Below, one piece after another: positions 1-64,000 of a DNA stretch of 64,000 nucleotides. The translations under genes were made by a program, and so were the position numbers. Location: positions 140,758,415 to 140,822,414 of the forward strand of contig OX578148.1 in NCBI GenBank assembly GCA_951213105.1. The letters are read 5' to 3'. Each line of letters starts with the position of its first letter. Position 1 is the first letter of the stretch. The notes beneath the pieces are model-generated. The model saw only the letters and a list, made by a program, of their open reading frames with translations. It had not been told where the DNA came from and ran no database searches. Source of the stretch: Amaurobius ferox. Lineage: Eukaryota; Arthropoda; Arachnida; Araneae; Amaurobiidae.

Positions 1-1648
1 TAAATGAGAGTGAACATAAATATTTTTGGAATATATTTTTGGCAGACGAGCAAAGCAACACAGCTTACAATTGAGTACTGGATTTAATTAACAAATTAAA
101 AAAGCAAATGAAGATGGAAAAGTTTAAGAACCGCTTCTGTAAAGTATATGTATTATTAGTACTAGATTCAACAAAATTTATCGTGTTAAATCATCAAAAG
201 TTAGTGTTTGTTTATATTTTCTACCCATATGCAACCAACCAATCACAGCACAGCTTACATCCAAGTTCCCAATTTAATCTGAATCAACTAATTTCAAACA
301 TCTGGATCAACTATCTCAAAATCGATGATCTGAGGTGAACTCCGCTGACTAACTTTGATCAAGCTCAGTTGATCCGTCTTTAGTCTAATGTTGGTGAAAC
401 CAGACCTAAATGATGTAAAACAGATCAGAAAATTCGATACAATAATGGTGAAATAGATAAATAAAAAAATAATCCAATTGAAAAAACCTTACTAGCCAGC
501 TACAGAAACCAGCCCAGTTATTTTTAAAAACAGTAGACCTTCCTACTTGTTTGCATATTAAGCAAATACTGCAAGTCACAACTAACGATACACAGTTTGA
601 TAATAGGATAGAAATTAAGTGGCACAGACTGCGGCACTCTATTCAGCCCCCCCCCCCTCCAATACATGCCTTCGAATGTCCCTCCATAGAATTGTCTATT
701 ATAAACCTGCCCTATATGCTCTCTAAATATAAAAATACTCATCAGTAAATAATCAGTAATTCATAAGCAGAGTGGTATAAAATTTAAAACTGTCTATAAA
801 CAAAAGTATTTGCCTAAAAAATTTCTGCAAAAATCTGCAGAGTCATATACGGTATATGCGCACACATGTCACACAAAAATATTGATTGTCTGGTTACCTA
901 ATTTATTTAGGTAATATTTTCAGGGTACTAGTAAATGGAAAAAAAAAAGGGGGGGGGGGAGGGAACATGATTTACCAGAGTTAGATATATAATATAGTTT
1001 TTGAAAATGAAAGTAACAGTGCATATGCATTGCTCATAACAAAAAAAAAATTTAATAATTCTTAAAAATTTCTGCAATTCGAAAAACTTTCTGTGAAAGG
1101 TGTTCACATGTTCGTCTATATTCTGACTCTGTTCATAAGTAAGAATAACATAATTGATCAGCAAAGCCAGTATATATTCAATTTGAAGCACTAACTGTTA
1201 AAATTTAAAAAGTTAGAATAGTTAATTTTGTATTTTTAATTCTTAGTCAATTTATTACATTTGGTACTTGCCCCTAAATGTCGTGTCAGTTAGTCTGCGA
1301 TAAATGGGATATCATAATGTTTATCATGTGTGTACAATCTTTAGAGTCAAAAGAAATTTTAAGCAAATGGTTAGGAGTTGAAAAAAGTTGCTGGTTAATT
1401 GTAAATATATATAATTTTTTTAAATTCAAATATCTGTGCCTCTTATTGAAGAGAAAGCGCAACTTTTTACACCCATTTGCATTTTAAATCCCTGGATCAA
1501 TACATTTTAATAGTGCAGATTTAATATACTTCTCAATTCTTCAAGAAAGTCAATTTTAAAAGTACTTAAAGTGAAAGATACTTTTATTTGGCATTTACAC
1601 ACATTTAAAAAAAAATAATATAATATTTATAAAACAATTAATATCTAC
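1..1648. other. left edge, 3' flank or intron of the HARBI1-like gene; no exon found
   Basis: I see no convincing coding exon here on either strand. The downstream exons expected for the HARBI1-like gene (the part after WLLG with the last catalytic acid) were not found, so they are probably to the left of the window or lost. The stretch is AT-rich. It holds a C run near 646-657 and a G run near 949-959, which are simple-sequence features and produce spurious proline- or glycine-rich reading frames. Confidence 0.5.
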
Positions 1649-1790
1649 CTAATAGCCAACCATTACAGTTTGCTAAGCATCCATATTCGAATGCATCATG
1701 TAGATTTGATGCTCGCCATATATAACTGTCGTGCACACTGCCTGGAAATCGTGCTGATATGTTCATAATAACTTGTTTCATATCACACAC
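1649..1790 (-). CDS. HARBI1-like exon 4, second catalytic Asp
   Basis: The acceptor is CATCTAG. The exon encodes VCDMKQVIMNISARFPGSVH, then DSYIW and NGWLL, and ends phase 1 before GTAGAT. PGSVHDS carries the second catalytic Asp of the DDE triad. Confidence 0.72.
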
Positions 1791-3378
1791 CTAGATGTAA
1801 ATGATAACATGTTTTAAATTTTTTTACTCTAATAAAATGACTTGAAACAAATTGTCTAATAATAAGAAATTTTCTTACTAATTGAACATTAAGTGAATGA
1901 AAATTTTTTCTATTCAAATAATTTTTCTCTTTCTGGCTGTTGTTATCACTAGGAGCTATGATTGCAACATGTGTGCAATCAATAGCTCCTATAACACCTG
2001 GGAAACCACTATACACCATAAACTCCTGTTTCAGCATATCATGTTCTCTAAAAGTAAAAATATAATAATTCAGATTAACTTGAAAACATGTTATGGCTAA
2101 GAATTGGAAATGTCTAATTCTGGTTTTGATAAAAAATGAGTATACCTGTTTCGGCAATTACATATTTTGTGTGCAGTTAGTAAACATGAAATGTATTCTC
2201 ATATGTGAATGAATGAATCTTGCAAGAATATGTTTTGCAAATGTTTTAATTATACAGCATAAAAAAAAAATTGCTAAAACAATTGCTTTAGAATTTTAAG
2301 TATCATATATGAGAAAATAGCATAGTATTATTATGTACGGCACTATGAAATGCCTTAAATTTGTATTTCTTTGTAAAGTATCAGCAAACTTAACTGAAAT
2401 TTTGAAAGTATAAGCATCTACATGATATGCATGTACATCTAAATTCTACAGTATTTTTAAAAAGTAAAATATGTTTACATAAATGGATTCAATGATAAAA
2501 ATTAATAAAACTAACTAGAAATTTTAACAATTTAAATACAATAACAAAATTAATTACAAGTATCTACATGTTAAGTATACTTTATAATACAAGGTAAAAA
2601 CCTCTTTCCTATATATAAAATAATAAATAAATCAAATAAGCATTTACTTATTTGATTTCGGTTTTTGTAATATCTACTGATACTGTTTACTAAGTTTTTC
2701 TACATAAGTGATCAGAGTAAGAAAATATTGATAACTTCAAAATATTTAATTTCAACAAAATATCGATCTATAATGAAAATAATTTATGAATTACTTGTAC
2801 AGGAAATTTTATACACTGTTCCAACAAAGTGTTGTTTATAGCCTCTGATACTTTTATGACACAGTTGCTAACACTCTGTTGGCTTACACTTAAATTTATG
2901 TCATTTCCGACACATTTTTGATAGGATCCAGTGGCAAAAAATCGAAGAGCACAAAGAACCTGAAATTTTTAAAATTGGTCAGCAATAAAAAGATTTTTAC
3001 ACGTTTACAAGTAAACAAACTTTCAAGCATGCGGTAACCTTCCGAAAACATACGTTTATTAAGACTTTTTAAAAAAAAGTAAAGATAAATGAACACAGCA
3101 TTATTCTTAAATTAATATATTACTTAAATTAAATTATTACTTACTTTTGTCTCCACTGAGAGGACATTTCTTCTTGAAGTTCTTGGCTCAAGTTCCGGGC
3201 GTAGTACTTCCATTAGTTCTGCCACTAAATGTTTATTTAGTCGGAACAGAGAAATAAATTCATTGTCAGGCAATAGGAAAGATTTTATTCGTTCTGGCCG
3301 AATAATTCGATTTATTAGAGTTTGTCTGGATTCCTCTTCTAAAAGAGCAAGTGTTATGATAGGCACGATAGCAGACAT
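1649..3378 (-). CDS. HARBI1-like putative nuclease gene, 5' part, multi-exon, partial at left edge
   Basis: This is a PIF/Harbinger-type DDE nuclease homologue. HARBI1 is the domesticated vertebrate member; many arthropods carry both transposon copies and single intron-containing genes. Four exons are readable: 3378-3145, 2959-2795, 2047-1879 and 1790-1649. They encode a start MSAIVPIITL, the family motif LVAELMEVLRPELEPRT, then ALRFFATGSYQ..VGNDINLSVSQQSVS, then GFPGVIGAIDCTHVAI (first catalytic Asp in AIDC), then ARFPGSVHDSYIW (second Asp) and NGWLLG. The third acidic residue is not in view. Intron borders are GT..AG with good GTAAGT or GTAAGA donors. Exons 1, 2 and 3 end in phase 0 and exon 4 in phase 1. 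The one problem is the exon 2 to 3 join: the acceptor at 2049-2048 leaves a phase-2 requirement after a phase-0 donor. A small missed exon (for example one ending AAACAG before GTATAC near 2145) or a frameshift is therefore possible. Open frames over four exons and a shared promoter with RBM22 favour a real or recently active gene. Confidence 0.72.
1879..2047 (-). CDS. HARBI1-like exon 3, first catalytic Asp
   Basis: It encodes EHDMLKQEF, GFPGVIGAIDCTHVAI and NRKNFHSLNVQL, with donor GTAAGA. The TTTTAG acceptor gives 1 nt plus 56 codons, so the preceding exon should end with two loose bases. Exon 2 as read does not, which points to a missed small exon or a frameshift. Confidence 0.7.
2160..2794. 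other. intron of the HARBI1-like gene, AT-rich
   Basis: No repeat or second gene is recognised. The 2145-2160 edge, read on the - strand, ends AAACAG before GTATAC and could be the end of a small exon, but no acceptor gives a matching frame. Confidence 0.35.
2795..2959 (-). CDS. HARBI1-like exon 2
   Basis: It has 55 codons, phase 0 at both ends, a TTTCAG acceptor and a GTAATT donor. It encodes VLCALRFFATGSYQKCVG and the VSQQSVSNCVIKVSEAI helix, which continues the ETK ending of exon 1 exactly as in HARBI1 homologues. Confidence 0.75.
3145..3378 (-). CDS. HARBI1-like exon 1
   Basis: This exon holds the start codon (complement of 3376-3378) and 78 codons, and ends phase 0 before the donor GTAAGT. 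It encodes the N-terminal helical region with FRLNKHLVAELMEVLRPEL, typical of Harbinger nucleases. Confidence 0.75.
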
Positions 3379-4026
3379 CTTGAATTTGTGACTTTTTTCC
3401 TACGTAATTCAGATTTCACCGTCTCCTTAGATGGTGGAATTTCCAGGGGTTTTTACGTACCTTTCGTATAACTTTACGTACCTTCATAAGACTTCGTGGT
3501 ACCACATTTCGTAAAATTTGATTCACGTGCGGAATAACCGGTTATTACGTACCCGGGTTGATTTACGATGTGTTGGTGGTAGAGCCTTCGAAAAATAAGA
3601 TTTGTAATGTGGTTTCATGTTGCTTGTACAAAGCAGTCGTCTTGCTCAAATGGTTGCTACGGGAACGTGACGTAGTTGAAACCACCCTATGGAACTACAG
3701 AGGAAGCGGAACTCTCTGGGCGGGAAGAGTCCCCGAAGTCACATGACATCGGTTTTGGTCTTGCGTTAGGGTTGCCGAGCCTTTCTTCACTTGATTGCTT
3801 CCAGAAAACTTCATCCTACATAGCTACATCTCATCTTGTACAATCAATTGGGTAATGTTTGGTAGTATACGCTAATTTTGCGATTGGGATTATCTCTAAA
3901 AGTTACGGCTGAATATATAGCAAGAGTTTATGATTATTTCGAGATTTCCTTTTGGCAACAAACAATCAAAATAACAAATATTATGCTTCTAACTCCATGA
4001 TTATATTAATAAATAAAATATGAAAC
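3379..4026. promoter_or_regulatory. probable bidirectional promoter of RBM22 (+) and the HARBI1-like gene (-)
   Basis: The 648 bp separates two divergent start codons. It is visibly richer in G, C and CpG than the flanking AT-rich DNA. It contains four perfect TACGTA palindromes at 3401-3406, 3454-3459, 3475-3480 and 3546-3551. No clear TATA box is positioned for either gene, which fits a dispersed housekeeping promoter. The right part (about 3800-4026) is probably RBM22 5' UTR. Transcription start sites cannot be placed from sequence alone. Confidence 0.55.
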
Positions 4027-61449
<57,423 letters not shown>

Positions 61450-61797
61450 TCATTTCTATATTTGTTACGCATTCATGTCCTCGCATTGTTATATAGTCAA
61501 TAACATTTTTTATGAACTATATATTTATGTATAAAAAATTCAATTGAATCATTTAAAATTGTTCCATGTATTCTGTAATATTTGAAGTCAGAATTTGAAA
61601 ACACGATTTTTTATTTATATGTTTGGTACTTTCTTTCATATCTGTCACTACAGGCTTTTGTGTAATCCATGACAATACTCTTTATGTTAAAATATGCAAA
61701 AACAATTACCTACATATTTTTCCAATCTTTTTTGTTTTGTTTTCTGTCTTGCAATTTTAATATTAGTTTTATTCAATGCAGTCTGTGAATAAATAAA
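61450..61797 (+). promoter_or_regulatory. RBM22: RBM22 3' UTR with AATAAA poly(A) signals
   Basis: The 3' UTR is AT-rich. Overlapping AATAAA hexamers at 61788-61793 and 61792-61797 are the best cleavage signals, giving a 3' UTR near 350-370 nt. Confidence 0.7.
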
Positions 61798-63320
61798 AAA
61801 TATATTCTTGCTAAAGTTAATGTTAAGAAGAAATCAATCTTATCTGTGCATCTTTCAGCTTTCTCATGTTAACCTATGGTAAAAGTGTTAAGCAAGCTGT
61901 AAAAAAAAGCTATATCCCATTCAGGATTACAACTAATTTTTGTAAAAATATATTTAAAAAATTGGCCATGACTCCAGTCCGAATCTCACCTTCCACTTTT
62001 GGGTAGCTCTGACAGTCTGGATATGAAAAAAAAAATGCAATAAACTAGGAAACTCTACACCCTGCTTGCTATGCTCCCCCCCATTACTTGCTGATATTTG
62101 CTTGCATCAAATATTTTTTTGCCTTAATGACATCAGCTACTTTTTTTTAATATAGAGAGATATCTTATTCTTCCAATGACTGGAAATGTTTGTTCCCCGT
62201 ATGCAGTACTGGTTCTGAGCTCTATCTTTAAAATTAGAATGTTATAAAACTTTTTGTTTTCTGTGAAAGTATTTGACATTAAATGTAGGCAAGATGTAAA
62301 AAAGAGCTATATACCATTCAAGGTTTCAGCTGTTTTTTAATTTTTTTTTTTGTAGAAATATATTAAAAAAATTGGCAGTCTGATGAAGCCAAAATGGTTT
62401 TACATGAATAACATCTTTATTTGTAGATGATTTGTCTCTAGACATTTTCAAAGCAATTGAAATATGAAAATATCATGATTGAAACCATGTTTTTAAAATA
62501 TCAAAATCATAACCACTGTATTTTGAAAACCAAGAACCTGATCTGAAATATAATTATATATCCTTATAGGGCTTTCAAAGGGCTACAAATTATTTCTTAC
62601 AGTTCATAGCTGTCCCTTTTGGTTTTCGAGATAGACGCAAACAAACTTAAAATACAAAAAAATTTCAATCTTCTTGAATTTAACAAAACTATTCCTCAAA
62701 AACTATGAGAGCTTTGTAAAAACAAATTATTTATCTAGAAACTGGATTCCCTTCTGTACATTTTTGTCACTTACTTGTTTATACCTATGTATAAAAAATA
62801 CTGAATCTCAATGATACTTTAATTAACTATCAGACTCAGCAGCTCATTGCTAGCCTAGGAGTGAAAGAAGCTCCCAATCCCGCGTGCCTGAATACCCAAA
62901 CGATAATGGGAGACGCTACTTACCTGGCTTCTCCTAGCCGGCATTATTGACATACCAACACCCTCAGCTAAAGTAAAATAAATTAATTCCACTATTGTGG
63001 GAAAACTAACAATTGCCTGTCAGCAAACGTGAATTAGTAAAGTGGCCGTCTTAGAACCTATTTACTCAAATAAATGTAATTACCTGTGACCATACACTAA
63101 TAGATAAATAACCCGAAAATACATGCAATCAAAATAAACATTCAAAGTTTAAGGTACCACAAGTAAAATGAGTTTATTAAAAATTCACATGTAAATTCAT
63201 ATAGTATGTATTTGTTTGCCTTCTTAGGCTTAAAAATGTGTTCATCATCAGTTTGTCATAATTTGACAGATTAAGAAATTCATACACATTGATAAAATAT
63301 TCTTCAATCATTTTAAATTT
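61798..63320. repeat. RBM22 downstream flank with a direct repeat about 400 bp apart
   Basis: The block at 61890-61970 ('aagcaagctgtaaaaaaaag' + 'ctatatcccattcaggatt') recurs diverged at 62290-62380. A GC-richer island at 62850-62960 contains no recognisable gene. The rest is AT-rich and unassigned. Confidence 0.5.
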
Positions 63321-63323
63321 TAA

Positions 63324-63324
63324 G

Positions 63325-63353
<29 letters not shown>
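63324..63353. repeat. (TA)n microsatellite
   Basis: An uninterrupted TA run of about 14 units. Confidence 0.9.
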
Positions 63354-63355
<2 letters not shown>

Positions 63356-63460
63356 ATTCATTATGTTTTGTCAATCACTTTTTAAATACTTGAAGTAAAT
63401 CTTTTCCTTACAAAGATCCTATATTTGTGACATAAGTTTGTGATCTGTAACCTTCCTAAG

Positions 63461-63560
63461 CAGAGTTCCCACAGGCCTTGAGAAACCCTTGGAAAAGCCT
63501 GATTTTTTATTTTGTTTTTAAGGGCCCTTAAAAAGGCCTTATTTTTTGTTGAAAGACTTT
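63461..63560 (+). mobile_element. left end of a CAGGGTTC-type TIR element or MITE, fragment
   Basis: CAGAGTTCCCACAGGCCTTG followed by TTTTTAAGGGCCCTTAAAAA matches the ends at 8110 and 42205. No right end was seen before the palindromic MITE. Confidence 0.55.
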
Positions 63561-63773
63561 AAAAAGGCCCTATTTTTTAATTTATCTATTTCTTCTTTCC
63601 ATCTTGAATATTTGTGCAAATAATTGCAGTGTGTGTGACGGACCCATGACTCATCTTTCAGTAAGTGGCTGAGTTTCCATGCTATGTCATTCCTTCGCCA
63701 ATCCGCCAAAGAAAGGAAAATTGAGCTAAGGGACATAAATAAAAAAGGAGAAGTGCTAATTATTTCTGTTTAA

Positions 63774-63957
63774 ACTTTGAAATCAAAGACAAACAAATAA
63801 CATCTCCTTTCCTCAATGCATAAAATTACATGGCCAAAGTACTTTCAGGCATCACGATGCCTGAAAGCACTTTGGCCATGTAATTTTGTGCGACGAGGAA
63901 AGGAGATGTTATTAGAGGACTTTTAAACCTATTTTTGGTTGTCTTTGATTTTAAAGT
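63774..63957. mobile_element. 184-bp near-perfect palindromic MITE at TTAA
   Basis: The whole unit folds on itself around about 63859. ACATGGCCAAAGTACTTTCA..GGCATC is mirrored by GATGCC..TGAAAGCACTTTGGCCATGT, and AACATCTCCTTTCCTC by GAGGAAAGGAGATGTT. TTAA stands at 63770-63773 and 63958-63961. The arms are broken by a small asymmetry on the right side (about 63912-63940). Confidence 0.85.
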
Positions 63958-64000
63958 TTAATTAGTTGATATGTATCCATACTATTTATTTCTGTTTAAT

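Noticed and set aside
551..748. ORF with a proline run
   Set aside because: Caused by a C homopolymer; no family features.
63324..63353. CRISPR-like or regulatory repeat
   Set aside because: It is a simple TA microsatellite; no CRISPR array exists in this eukaryotic window.

Overview
This is an AT-rich animal nuclear window with one long, confidently recognised gene and a dense cover of transposable elements. Introns have GT..AG borders, and there is a 5S-rRNA-like sequence, tRNA-derived SINEs and arthropod-type DNA transposons. The protein and repeat content suggest an arthropod, most likely an arachnid such as a spider. The taxon is an inference from familiarity, not from a search.

The backbone is RBM22, the pre-mRNA splicing factor. 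It lies on the + strand with ATG at 4027, stop at 61447-61449 and a poly(A) signal at 61788. Nine coding exons (4027-4080, 4301-4354, 16352-16514, 23807-23907, 32685-32857, 35498-35698, 49144-49388, 53274-53399, 61205-61449) join in frame to 1362 nt, or 453 residues. About 97 percent of the gene is intron.

Divergent to it, on the - strand, is the 5' part of a multi-exon HARBI1-like (PIF/Harbinger nuclease) gene. Its recognisable exons lie between 1649 and 3378 and it runs off the left edge. The 648 bp between the two start codons is CpG-containing, holds four TACGTA palindromes, and is the likely shared promoter.

The introns hold mobile elements. Intron 2 (4355-16351) has two MITEs, a 5'-truncated LINE with target-site duplication (TSD) and poly(A), an unclassified transposon-protein relic and a Tc1 relic. 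Intron 3 (16515-23806) has a mariner relic and a piggyBac element with TTAA sites at both ends; three SINE units sit in its transposase, the first headed by a 5S-rRNA-like sequence. Intron 4 (23908-32684) has a three-deep nest: a hairpin-ended repeat broken by a hAT-like element, which in turn holds an element with very long inverted repeats. Intron 5 (32858-35497) has one MITE and a tandem duplication.

Intron 6 (35699-49143) has a full SINE with a perfect TSD, tandem arrays, a piggyBac N-terminal relic, a 2.7-kb inverted-repeat element holding a TTAA MITE, and a Tigger relic. Intron 7 (49389-53273) has a hairpin-ended repeat and a small hAT MITE. Intron 8 (53400-61204) has a 3-kb hAT element carrying two SINE fragments that share one target site. 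Downstream of RBM22 are simple repeats, one end of another inverted-repeat element and a near-perfect palindromic TTAA MITE.

The most unusual signals are the two loci where several SINE insertions occupy exactly one target site, with the duplicated target retained between copies; the 5S-headed SINE; and the long-inverted-repeat element with an unclassified protein relic.
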